Source of the DNA: Siniperca chuatsi
Lineage: Eukaryota > Chordata > Actinopteri > Centrarchiformes > Sinipercidae
Direction of reading: 5' to 3'
DNA: 64,000 nucleotides
Assembly: GCF_020085105.1 (NCBI RefSeq)
Contig: NC_058064.1
Location: forward strand, 10,818,501 to 10,882,500
Positions 14,805 through 26,198 of this stretch are shown one piece after another. Under the pieces are notes generated by a model. It was not told the origin of the DNA and did not search any database. It was given only the letters and a program-made list of their open reading frames with translations. Position 1 is the stretch's first letter. Each line of letters opens with the position of its first letter. A program made the translations under genes and the position numbers.

Positions 14805-16430
14805 GAAATGGACAAACACATCTCACGCACACACACACAATTGTTCAGTAGGGAACAACCTGCATGTTTTGTGTTCTGACCACATAACTGATTAAAAAAC
14901 AAGGCATTGTTGTGACATATTTTGTGATTACACAAGATAGTTTTGTGTGGGTTTTTTTTTTTTTCACACGAACACTCAGTATTACACGGCCCAGAGAAGA
15001 CATAAGAATGATTTTCAAAAATTGTGTGTTCTCCATAGTATAGTATATAACTGAAGTGAACCTGAGCAGAGATCTGATGAGCCAGAATCAGTGAAGCATC
15101 CCCATAATATTCACACCTACCTGTAGAGATATCCACATTTGTGTGGACAGTTTTGAATCTGAATAGCTCCATTGTTGTTTTTTTTACTGATCTTATGGTT
15201 TTCTATATAAAGTAAATGTGTTAACAGTATTGCATGTATCTGTTTCTTCTGCTGTAACCATTTGGGTTTGATGTGGGTCGATTCATAAAACATTTCAATC
15301 TGTGTTTGATAGCTCATGATCTGCCAGGTATGGAGCAAAACATGTTAAACTCTGAGTCTGACCTGCTTCTCAATCCTGGTCCTGCGAGGATTTACTTTGG
15401 AGGACCCTCCCTTTCACACTGACAGTCCACATGTGCAGCTGGATAACTAGCAGGGTGTGAAATGGTTTAAACAAGCAGAATGTTTTTTAGTTTAACCATG
15501 AAGTTGGTACCCACTGAAATGAAAAGGTCAAGTTTCCTGCCCTGATTCAAGTAACTCCTATAACACCTGATAGTAGAGTCCTCAGGAATAGAGAATCGCT
15601 GTTTAAAGATTGGCAAGATTGGGTGTCTATTCTATTGAGCAGCCCCAGAATATAAATAGGCTACAAACATTTCCGGATTCGACAAGACACTTTTTTATGA
15701 TTTAAAAAAATGAATAAATTAATCATCATCTTCACATAAACGTTTCTGTATCTAAAGAGTTGATTTAAAACTTTTCCTAGGTGTTCAGATTTCCGAGAGT
15801 TCATGAAAGCATCTGGCAGGAAGTTCAAACAACTTTTGCTGTCGGGACGCTGAACAACTTCCCTTAAGCTGGACACATATGCAACTTTGTGTCCTCTGGC
15901 TGTTCTTTACCAGAACACTCAAGCAAATATGGTCAAATACAAAGAGTTAGAATGGAGACATTGTTCCGGCCTGTACATTTGTTGCCGGCGTATAGCTGTA
16001 AGTTTAGTAAATACACTGGGCGACTGAATGCAGTTTGTCTGCTCGGGTTAAGATCCCTCCAGGTTTCCTTCTTTAGGAGGAGGATATCGAGGTAAGTCTA
16101 TTTCACGTTTTGTATAAATAGTACAAAAACTCAATAGTCCTCAAGGGGGCATATTAGCCTGGCAGAGCTGTGTGTTTGTCTAGGGTTTGTAGAAATGATT
16201 ATTAAGTTGTCACTAAAACTATTCTAAGACCAAACTAACTCTGTTATCCAAGTAGAAAAGTGTGCCAGCAGCTTTCTCCTGTGACATAGTCAGTGCTGAT
16301 GACACATGCAAACATAAAATGACTTTAGCAGTGAATGAGAGTGGGTATGAATGAGTAGTTCACTTAAAAATGTAAATTCATGTAACATGGGTATTTCATA
16401 GAATATTTCATTTCTAGGTAGATGAAACAA
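14805..16430 (+). other. yeats4 3' UTR and spacer
   Basis: Begins with the yeats4 3' UTR. A short CA run lies near 14826-14840 and possible poly(A) signals are ATTAAA near 14891 and AATAAA near 15711. No conserved coding sequence is seen. The frame at 15889-16095 ends at a consensus-like donor (ATCGAG|GTAAGT, near 16091) and could mark an unassigned upstream exon, but its peptide is unrecognisable. Confidence 0.5.
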
Positions 16431-16925
16431 TGGATCAAGGACTAAAATTTGAATCTAACCCTAAATTTTAAATATTTAATAAACAGCATAGGCTACACAT
16501 TTCGTTTTCTGTGCAAATACCTATTTAGACTAGATGGGTCAAAATGATATTAATAAATAAACAATGACATAATTAACAAAGTGATAAAATACATGAATAA
16601 CAAATTAGATATACAAAAGTATTAATCTCTTTCGCTAAATTAAATTAATAAGGAGATAATGAAATAATGAAATATATATTTAAGGAAATAAATCAGCTAC
16701 TCACTATACCATATTATTATTATTATTGATCATTTTCTTTGCCAAATTATTATGTATAACAGAATATAACAGAGAATATAATAAACGTAACTGTACTTGT
16801 TGCAAGAATAAGTAATAAGTTACACATTTCTACACAATAAGATTCTACAGACGAAGTAAGAATCTTATTATTTTACGATACTAAATAATATATTGCATTT
16901 TGTTTCTATTTGAATGCGTTTTTAG
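16430..16925. other. extremely AT-rich block upstream of napepld
   Basis: About 500 bp of mostly A/T sequence with many short TAAT/ATAA words and an ATT run near 16710-16725. It contains no gene and ends abruptly at the CpG-containing napepld promoter. Confidence 0.6.
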
Positions 16926-16939
16926 TTATTTATTTTAGC

Positions 16940-17302
16940 CTGCAGTCACAGCGAGTTTGTCGGGCGGTCACGTGATCAGAGGGTTTTTGCACCGACGTCA
17001 GAGAACCAGAGCTGGTGCCGACCACTAATGAGCCTCACCGTCCTCCTGCATTTAAACTCCGCGTCTTACCTTTTGAAAGACATCTTTCCAACCGCATTTA
17101 CTGATTTAATTTTCCACTCGCTAGTTTCTAAAAGAGATGTTATTGTAATGCAAACTGTACGGGAAATGCTCAGGGAACCGTGTAGCTTTTAAATATGTTA
17201 CCCAGCTCGTATTAACTCAGTATAGGGCTAACGTAAATGCAGCAAACATGTCTCCTCGCTAAGAAAACAACTGGTGGTATTCTGTTGTGTTCAAGTTTTC
17301 AG
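16940..17302 (+). promoter_or_regulatory. napepld: napepld promoter and probable noncoding first exon
   Basis: GC and CpG content rise sharply here. GGTCACGTGA at 16966-16975 is an E-box of the USF/TFEB type, and CGACGTCA at 16993-17000 matches seven of the eight bases of a CRE. A consensus donor follows (TTTTCAG|GTAAGT, exon end 17302), consistent with a 5' UTR exon spliced to the acceptor before 19346. The first coding exon has 16 nt of 5' UTR before its ATG. The start site is inferred. Confidence 0.5.
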
Positions 17303-19345
17303 GTAAGTTGGATGAAAATAGTAACAACTGGCATGTTTTGTAGCCTTAACGACGCATGTGGTACTCGACAGTGAGTGTATGGTGGCCTTATTGTTACCCG
17401 GTGGCATTTTAATCAGTCTTATGCTATCACTGCTATTTTCCTCAAGGGACACATTTTGCTGGGCTAGTTTTCTGTAAAAAAAAAAATTCTATAACGCTAG
17501 CTTCGTATTTCTTGTATTTGGCAAAGAAGTTAATAATGTAGCCTCTGTGGTTCTCAGTTTGTCAATATTGTTGCTGCTGCCTTTCCTGTCTGTGTCAATG
17601 TCTGTTAACACATTTTGAACAGGAACCAGTTGAAGATGTCTAAAGATATTAAGACTCTGGTTATCATATGGCTTGGCAGTCAGTATCACATGGACTAGAC
17701 TAATTCATTCATGTTTAGACTTGTGTGTCATGTACAGTCATGATAATAGCAATGGCAATTTGTTTCCTCATTCTTCGGGACACTGTCTTCAAAGAACATG
17801 GAGACAACCCTGTCTCATAACTTAATAAGACTTAATTCAACTTGACTACAGAGAAAGAGAGAAACTCTGACTTCTGGTTGTGTCTCTTGCTTATATGTCT
17901 GCATCAGGCACGCTGGCTGGGTATATAGATCTTTGTTTGGTTGTAGTCCACAGAGCTCCATTGTTGTCCTGGTGTCTGTGTGTAGTGTGCAGTTTTAAGT
18001 CCATTCATGAAGCTGAGTGCATAGTCAGCACACCAAAGCTTTAATGCATAGAGTTCCCCTAAAAGGGCAGGTGCACTGTGGGGCTTCCATCGCATTACTG
18101 CTTTGGTGTGTGTATACCTGGCATAGTCATACATTTCTCCTAGCATGACAGGATCCATCTGTTAGCCTCTCTTCAATATCATGCCTCGAACGGACCACAT
18201 CATACCCATCTCTTCAATCAATATGGGAAAGCAATGAAGGCCATCCTCAAGTGCATTTTCTCATGAAGTATAAGTGCATGAAGAAATCATTCATGAGTGG
18301 ATAGTAGTTAGTAAGGGTGTGTACTGCACTGCGATTGCTGTGGATAATAGCAGGATAAGGAAGGGCTGTAATTAGGCTTGCTGGCTTTGGAGTGCGTAGG
18401 TGCTAACATCAATTTATGTGCCTAGTAAATGTAGGTGTTTCTTCTCCTACCCCGAAACTAAAATGGCAAATCCACTCTCATATTTTCCAACTTTTCCTAC
18501 TGAAGGGATTATTCCCTTTAGTCACACATTCAGTCCAGTCCTCACAGTGAAGAAATATATTTTTACCTTTTCTGCTCAGCTGAAAGCAGACCTGTACCTA
18601 AGTGTAGGGCTCAACTCAAGGTTTAATATTGCACCACCATGTTTGAGGTGGATATTGTCCAAGAAGGAAGTAAGTAAGATTCCAGTCTGGCCTTATCACT
18701 TTGTATCAGTAGTTAATGTGGCCTTTTTTTTAATACGGAAAACCTTTCTTTTTGTATCATGCATGCATCGCCACACCAGTCACTTCCGAATTAGTATTAC
18801 ACAAGAGTAAAAGAGTAAAAAGAGTGCTCTTTGTTTACTTTTATTTCCCACACTCACTAGGCAAGTTGTCATAATCTTTCCAGCCAACAAGATGTTAAGA
18901 GATAAAATTAAGGGGAAAACTGAGACACAATATTAGGAAGTGTTGCTAGGATTGGTTTGAAACAAGGGCGAGACTTTGGTGCACTGTGGTAGCACTAAAA
19001 TGTCACTCCTGATAGTCTCATTTGAATCCAGTGAAGCTGATCTTGCTTTGTGTCTGATTATCATCTTTGTGTCTCATGCAAACTATTATGGTTTAACTGT
19101 CAGTTGTTAAATGTGCTCTGTTATCGTTGCAGCAGATTTATGGTCAGTGAAAGGAGCCAACTTGTGACCTGGTTGTTAGTGTGAATGTGTGATGCTGTCG
19201 CCATCCTCTGCAGCTTCTGCTGCAACTTTTTAAGCAAGACATGTGACCCCTGGCTGCTTCAGAAGAACAGTTTAAGGGCCGACTGTCGCAACCTGTTCTA
19301 CTGACTATGAAGCACTTCATAACTGTGTGTGTCTGTACGTGCTAG
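17303..19345 (+). other. napepld: napepld first intron
   Basis: About 2 kb with no recognisable coding exon, RNA gene or interspersed repeat. The 136-aa frame at 18400-18810 has no familiar motif and lies between consensus splice sites that would remove it. Confidence 0.5.
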
Positions 19346-19361
19346 GTGTGGTGGCGAGCCC

Positions 19362-22300
19362 ATGGAGAAGCTGTCATCTTCAGACAGAGCAGCGCTGGAG
19401 GAGAGAAAAGGCCTGGTTGAGGTGAGCAGCTTACTCATCAACTCACAACTAGATGAGAGCAAGACGTAATATATGGTTAATTATAACTTGTTTGAGAGAA
19501 ACATTTTTCATGAAATGCGTGTTTCCAAACTCATTTTGGAGACTTCTTTTTTGTCTGGGGATATGTGTTCCTGATGTTGTTAGCTGTCCAAATGTGGTCG
19601 CACATTTTCTATCAAGCTGAAAATAGACCTTTTTTTCAACCACAATGCAAACCATCACTGTGTGTTTGTGTTTGTACCTTTTACTCCAGGATGGTGGAGT
19701 GCTGAGAGGTGGTGAGGGTGGAGAGGTGGGTCCTCAGACCCCGAGGAAGAGCAGCTCCTCTCGCTCCTCCCGCAAGAGCTTCCGCCTGGACTACCGGCTG
19801 GAGGTAAAACCTCACTTCCCGTCATCCTCCCGTCCCCTGAAACTACCTCCTCTACTTGAAACACACACATCACCTCTTTGGCCTTCAACTCAAACCTCCT
19901 CATTTCCATAAACTCCTTCCCCCTCAACATTCCGTCTCTCCAGTTCTCGACCTGTTGTGTTTGGTGTATTGTGTTTTAACCTGACGTTTGAAATGCCCTA
20001 TTTAAATCCCAATATAAATGGCTAAAATGTAATAGTTTGATTGTAGGAGGAAGTGACGAAGTCCTGTCGGGACAAACATGGCCGCTGGACCAACCCCTGG
20101 CCCACATGGCGGTTCCCTTCCTACACCACCCTGCTCAGGTTCCTATTGTTGGATAAAAATGACAGCAATGTACCAACTAGTAAAGAGGTGGGTAATTATT
20201 GGATTAAAATTTGACAGTTTGCTATTGACTACAATTTCAGCTTTGTTCCATAATGTCACATAAGTCCCAATAGGGCTTCACTAAATGATTAGTGTCAGAT
20301 TGGTAATCTAAAATCAGTAAAAAGATGTTTTTTTAAATGTAACCTTCCCATTTTAATACAGTATATAGTGGATGATATTGAGGACAACTCCACCCTAAAC
20401 TCGCCCCCTTAGAGTAAATTTTATAGTTTGCAGAGCACAAAACATGTTGATTTTCACACTGTCTGGGTTAAATTGATACTTCACATTTCTGTATTGTCAT
20501 GTACCAAATTTGTTCAAGCCAATAAATGGTTTCACATGTATTAACCTTATTGTGATCAGTATTTTTATATAATATTATATATATTTCCCACCTCTGTTAG
20601 TAGGAACATTGCCCTTTGTCGACTTTTACAACCCACAAAGTATTTATAGCTCCAAGTGGAAACTTTGCTGAGCTCAGTGATAGCTTAACAGGCATCAAAG
20701 GCTGCTTTCACACAGCAATAGAAAAATGTTTAACCCTTAATTGCACAGTGTTTTGCTGTTGTATAAAACCTATAAGAATTGATGTAGAAATCAACAACCA
20801 GAGAGGTCATAGAGCAAAAGTTTGATGAAGGAAAGGTAGCTCGCAACATTTTGTAAATATATTGTGTGTCTGTTGTAAAAGACGTGCATAAATACTGGGA
20901 AGAGATGAAACTCAAGTCACACAAAAGTAAGTTGTTCAAAGAGCTTTTTAGCTGTCTATCATAAATAAATCCTGCAAGCAGCAACAAAGACATGTTAACT
21001 CCTGTGTTTAGAGAGGAGCAAACAGTGCAGCACTGTAACATTTGCAGAGTAGAGAGCAGTGACTCTGTTATTAGGGTTAGAGGAGATTACTGTTCATTTT
21101 TGAAAAGTATGATCAGATGAAGTCTGACTGAAACATTCTATTCCTCATAATCAGTATGTGGTTGTTTTCTCTCCCTTTTTCCCCTCTGTATCCTTCCCTC
21201 TTCCTCTCTCTGCTCATACTTGTGACCCCCCAACTCTTTGCCTCACCTTCTCTGTTGCCATAGGCTCTGGACAGTGAGCTCCCAGTGATGGAACCATACT
21301 TCGTCCAGAACCCAGACCTCTCTGACTCAGGTCCAGGTCTGAGAGTCACCTGGCTGGGTCATGCCACGGTTCTGGTCGAAATGGACGGGCTGAATATTCT
21401 GACGGACCCAATTTTCAGCCAGAGGGCCTCACCGTTCCAGTTCATGGGGCCCAAAAGGTACCGAGGGCCCCCCTGCACTGTGGAACAGGTTTAGTACTTT
21501 TTGTTTATTTTCCAAAGCAAAGACCTCTTCATAATATTTGACCCAGGCCTTGTTTCTGTAGCTGCTTCCTTCATACCTCGGTTTCATTTGTTATCCTCCT
21601 GCCAACAGCTTCCCAGGATCGACGCTGTCGTCATCAGCCATTCCCATTATGACCATCTGGATGCTGGATCTGTGGCCAGCCTTAATGCACGCTTTGGAGG
21701 GGAGCTACGCTGGTAAGTGTGGTGGATCTGTAGTCAACAACAATGATTTGAGATCCACAGTCTTAATTCTATTCATCAATTGTAGTTCATGTATTCAGTT
21801 TACACTCACAAAATCACATGTGCCTTTTTATATCAAGTAAGTCCAAATATGTGTTAATGTGTGTGTTTCACAGGTTTGTGCCCCTGGGTTTGATGGACTG
21901 GCTGGCGAAGATGGGCTGCGAGAACGTGATGGAGCTGGACTGGTGGGAGGAGAACTGTGTCCCCGGCCATGACGACGTCACATTTGTCTGCACACCATCT
22001 CAGCACTGGAGCAAACGCACCGCGCTGGACGATAACAGGGTAATAAGTCATTACATCGATTACTGAATATTATTTTTTTATTCAATCACTATAAAAGTAC
22101 AGACAAATGAGACCATATATTGTTTTTATTTTAAGTTCAAAGCATATTCAGCACATAAACACAAGTCTCTTTCTCTCAGTCTTTATGGGGCAGCTGGTCT
22201 GTTTTGGGTCCGGACCATCGATTCTTCTTCGCCGGTGATACCGGCTACTGCTCTTCCTTCCAGGAGATCGGACGACGCTTCGGACCGTTTGACCTCGCAG

Positions 22301-24103
22301 CAATCCCCATCGGAGCTTACCTACCTAGGTTCTGTACATAACATACACACACGCATCCACTCAGTGTCCACTTTATTAGGTACACCTGCACAATCTAATG
22401 CAACTGTTCTGCCATAGCCAGCCAAGTCTACCCAGTTTTTGTTGACACTGTCAAAGGTGTTAATTCAATTATGTTTAGGCAGGTAGTGGTGGTGTTCTGG
22501 ACTGCATTATATTGTGGTGTTTCTAATATTCTTCCCATCTCAAGATGTAGACCAGTACAACACCACCTTTAACTATGAGCTCAGTAATAAACATAGTTTA
22601 AATTACAAATTTTGTAAAGGTAGAATTTATGGCAGATGTTGTACTGGATTGAATCAGATTGTACAGGTGTACCTAACGGAGCAGCCACTGAGTGTAAAAC
22701 ACTGTCCTTTCTGTGTGATTTTTAAATTTAAATACTGTACAAATCAAAGTCTTTGTTACTGTATGTATTAATATGAATTAGCATTGAAGGTTTTAAAAAG
22801 ACCATTCACAGCCTTCGTTACAGAGACAAACATATTGGAATAATCTTTGGTTTTGCAGGGATATGATGCAGGGGCAGCATGTAGATCCAGAAGAGGCTGT
22901 TCAGATTCACCAAGACCTTCAGGCCAAACAGTCTGTGGCCATTCACTGGGGGACCTTTGCTCTCGCCTATGAGGTAGGGGTATACAGATATACAGTTACT
23001 TAGATATTGACTAATTGATGCTTTATGTGTGGTTTAAAGGAATAGCTTGGTATCTAACTCTTGGCAAGAAAGTGAATTTCCCAAAATGTCAAACTATTCC
23101 TTAACACACAAGTATAAACAAATCAAAGCAAGTAGAGGTTCAGCTAATTGTGATAAATAAGGAAATTCTGTAATTAAAGTGTACACGGTCGCCGGTTTGA
23201 GGTACACCTAACTAAAACTAATGGCGTGTAATACAACATTCCTGAAATAAATCCTACCTTCATGAAAGTTATTCAATTTTTATTAAAACTGCTTTAAAAA
23301 GAGGAGATTCAACTTCATGATCAATTTTGGAGGCTGCAGTTTGTGGCTCTGCTGAATTGGATTGCATTATACTGACAAGTGTTATTTTGTCCACCCCATT
23401 TCTATCAATGAGGGTAGGCTAAATAACAAAACACCTCCTGTACAAAGCACCACAAACTGCAGCCTCCAAATGATCAAGTTGAATTAACACCTCTCTGAAA
23501 CCATTTCAACAAAAACTAAATATTAGAACCTTCATGAAGGGATTTATTGCAGGACTGCTGCATTAGTTTGGCTAGGTGTACCTAAAACTGGCAAATGTTA
23601 GGAGGAATCAAATGTTTTAAACATTAGTATTTCAATACTATAATTTTTTTTGTTGGTCACTATTATAAATCACAGTAGCCCGAAGAGTTTGTGTGTCACA
23701 GAGGTAAAAAGTGCTGACACTATTATGTTCTGGTAACACAACATAACAAAGGTGTCATTGTTCGTTAAGCTGCATGACTATTTCTGCAGCTAACAGTTTA
23801 ATGCAACCTCTGGCTCACTGCCGTGGTTGGAAAATTAGAGATGAGTTGACAAAAGCCATAAACACTCAAAAACATGCAGCACTGAACCAGAATCAACCTG
23901 TCTGAAGTACGGTGATGCTCAAGGATAGTCTCTAATACTCTTTTTTCTTCTCTGGTCCCTCCATCATCCAGTACTACCTGGAGCCGCCGGTTCGTCTCAG
24001 ACAGGCCCTGGAACAGAAAGGACTGAAGCCAGAATCCTTCTTCACTTTGCATCACGGGGAGTCTCGCCTTATAGCGACACAGAAAGGAGACGTCTTCGAC
24101 TGA
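19362..24103 (+). CDS. napepld: N-acyl-phosphatidylethanolamine-hydrolysing phospholipase D
   Basis: NAPE-PLD is a membrane-associated zinc hydrolase of the metallo-beta-lactamase fold. It releases N-acylethanolamines such as anandamide, plus phosphatidic acid, from N-acyl-phosphatidylethanolamine. Coding exons are 19362-19421, 19690-19803, 20047-20187, 21264-21488, 21609-21712, 21874-22039, 22180-22328, 22859-22973 and 23972-24103, giving 401 aa (human 393). The N-terminal ~58 residues are polar and Ser/Arg-rich, as in the family's variable start. HSHYDHLD supplies His191, His193, Asp195 and His196. SQHW gives His259, FAGDTGYC gives Asp290 and AIHWGTF gives His349. All seven zinc ligands are present at a constant +6 offset from human. 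[11 protein letters not shown] is the usual first beta-hairpin of the fold. The last exon ends GDVFD. Introns 7 and 8 carry inverted-repeat elements. The frame is intact throughout. Confidence 0.98.
22358..22694. mobile_element. inverted-repeat MITE-like element in napepld intron 7
   Basis: The left end is CACTCAGTGTCCACTTTATT followed by AGGTACACCTG. The right end read in reverse is CACTCAGTGGCTGCTCCGTT followed by AGGTACACCTG. The ~31-bp terminal inverted repeats differ at only a few positions and bound 337 bp with no transposase. I recall this family as very abundant in percomorph genomes. It starts about 30 bp after the exon 7 donor. Confidence 0.85.
23036..23105. mobile_element. short inverted-repeat element remnant in napepld intron 8
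   Basis: Ends are TTTAAAGGAATAG and CTATTCCTTAA, bounding about 70 bp that contain CTCTTGGCAAGAAAGTG and CCCAAAATGTCAAAC. This resembles an internally deleted copy of a common teleost palindromic element, recalled without a search. Confidence 0.6.
23191..23592. mobile_element. ~400-bp foldback element in napepld intron 8
   Basis: The left arm begins GCCGGTTTGAGGTACACCTA and the right arm, reversed, begins GCCAGTTTTAGGTACACCTA. Arm similarity continues inward for about 70-80 bp (AATAAATCC, CCTTCATGAA) and again at GGAGGCTGCAGTTTGTG (left, near 23328) and its complement CACAAACTGCAGCCTCC (near 23452). The unpaired loop is about 100 bp. No coding capacity. The structure is that of a nonautonomous foldback/MITE insertion. 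Confidence 0.85.
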
Positions 24104-24314
24104 TCCTCCCTGGAGCGTTTTGTGGGCCAAGTTACATTTGTGTCTGTAACAAAGTGCAGAACATTTTGTTAAATCATATATAGATGGACTTCAGTGATTT
24201 TAAGTTTGAAATGCATATATGTATGCAGCTTATCCCAACTGAAAATAGGAAATTCAAATGTTCTGCAAAGCCGTTTACATACTGAATGTTTGCCGTGCCA
24301 TTGTCATGGTGGGC

Positions 24315-24354
24315 AATGCTGCCTACGTGAGCTGTGACTCATGTAGGCAGCATT
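24315..24354. other. 17-bp-arm hairpin in the napepld 3' UTR
   Basis: The left arm AATGCTGCCTACGTGAG (24315-24331) pairs with CTCATGTAGGCAGCATT (24338-24354) across a 6-nt loop, CTGTGA. One position of 17 is not Watson-Crick (C opposite A, or a G-T wobble, depending on the strand). It lies about 210 nt after the stop codon. It may be an RNA stem, a microRNA-like hairpin, or the tip of a palindromic repeat element. Confidence 0.75.
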
Positions 24355-24368
24355 CATTAGGTTTACTC

Positions 24369-24390
24369 GTGTGTGTGTGTGTGTGTGTGT
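24369..24390. repeat. (GT)n microsatellite
   Basis: Eleven GT units, just after the hairpin in the napepld 3' UTR. Confidence 0.95.
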
Positions 24391-25683
24391 AATTTTAGGC
24401 AAAGCTCAGCTGCTTTCATGGCTCATAAAAACAAGGTATTAGATTTTAACTCTGCCGTCAACACTTACTACGGGATGCCCAGTGTTGGTACAGTGTGGTT
24501 AGTCTCAAGTAACATAGGATTTATTTGACTAATTCTTTTTCAGACTTTCTGAAAAAATCAACAAATCAGAATTTTAAAAAAAAGTAAAATGCAATGATAA
24601 TTAAACCCAGATGGAGTAACTGGTGCTGGTGCCACGTTACTATAGTAACCAGTGCTCTTGAATGGAGATAAAGTATGTAGTTGAACCACAAACCTTCGGT
24701 TTGAAGCTGGACTGGAGGCAGTGTGATGCAGCTTTATGCTGTGAGCTGTAATATAGAAGAGAAAACAAACTTTTAGGAAGTTATTTAGAGTAGTGATTTT
24801 CAAAGATTGGTGCTAGGTAATGCCACATTACAAAGGTTTTGGGGGTTTTTCTGAATGTACTCTGGCCAACCCAAAACTACATGAGATGCAGAAGTTGAGC
24901 TGGGTTCAGCTTCATGCACTGCAACCACAGTACAAAGACATTTTCTCTCTCTTTGCTTATCAGTGTGATCATTCATATTTTCACTTGTTAGAACTGAAGT
25001 CAACAGATGTATTTGCTCTAGAGAGCAACACTAGAATCATTTTAGTACTCAGTTGTTCAAATGATTTAATTTTTTATTTTTAATGCTGTATCTTTAAAGC
25101 CAGAATGTACGAACAGTTGACAGCACAATGTTGAGTTAATTTAGTAGCCTGGTTATAACTACAAGGCCAAACTGTTAACTGTGGTTTGCACTTGACGCAT
25201 GTCACTGAATTAAATATACTTTGCATTTCAAATGTGTTTGTTTCTTGTTGTCAGCAGCGATTTACAGCAGAAACACAAAGTACCTTACAGTTGTTTTCCA
25301 TTAGACATCTAGGTATATAAAAAAAACAGTTTAGGTAATCATAGAAGATTACTTTAAAATCAATTTAGTATACAATTCTAACAGTATTTGACTATTTTGT
25401 CCTGAGGCAGAATTCCAAAGTTTCCTACTTTGGAGCCCCAAAGTGGACATAAAAAAAAAGACATTGGTAGACATTTTGATTAAATCAGCAACAATTAAGT
25501 GGGGATTTTACATTAAACATGAAAATGAGGCATAAAGATATTCTGGTCTTTTGATTCTGCATTTCTATTGGCCTCTTAAACCGTGATGTCTGTAAAGATA
25601 CAGTGTACACTGCCAAAGTGCACACTGTTCATAATACATGTAATGTGGGCTACATTAACACTGCCACGGTTAGCGGCTGATTC

Positions 25684-26198
25684 CCACCAGTAATTAAGTA
25701 CATTTACACAAGTACTGTACTTAAGTACAATCTTCAGGTACTTGTACTTCGAGTATTTCCATTTTATGCTACTTTATACTCCACTACATTTTGGAAGCCA
25801 ATACTGTACTTTTTAAATGGCACTACATTTATTTGATTAGTTACTTTGCAGATTCAGATTAATAATACAAAATAACTAATAAATTATTATGCATTATTAC
25901 AGGTTAGGTTTTTCTGGCAGTTTATAAAGTAGGTGAATTTAGCTTTACCAGCTGCAACATTAGTGATGCTGACACATTAATGCATCACTAATTATAATTA
26001 TATATTATTCTGAAATTGGCCAGTCTGCTTAATGAGTATGTTTGGTTTTGGTACTTTATATGCTGATGCTAATACTTCTGTACTTTTACTCAAGAGTTTG
26101 AATGCAGGACTTTTACTTGTAACAGAGTAATTTTACACTGGTATTGCTACTTTTACTTAAGTCTTAAGTAAAATATCTGAGGACTTCTTCCACCACCG
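25684..26198. mobile_element. teleost interspersed element, near full length
   Basis: Starts CCACCAGTAATTAAGTACAT and ends GACTTCTTCCACCACCG, so CCACCA-type termini are inverted. The interior has repeated GTACTTTTACT/AAGTACTGTACTT words. I recall this as a common nonautonomous repeat in fish genomes. A second, truncated copy lies at 47516-47616. No open frame. Confidence 0.75.

Noticed and set aside
15889-16095. Open frame ending at a consensus donor near 16091
   Set aside because: It starts at GTG, its peptide is unrecognisable and no partner exon is evident. The CpG block at 16.94-17.30 kb is a better napepld first exon.
18400-18810. 136-aa plus-strand open frame in napepld intron 1
   Set aside because: No domain, low-complexity AT-rich composition, and it lies within a spliced intron.
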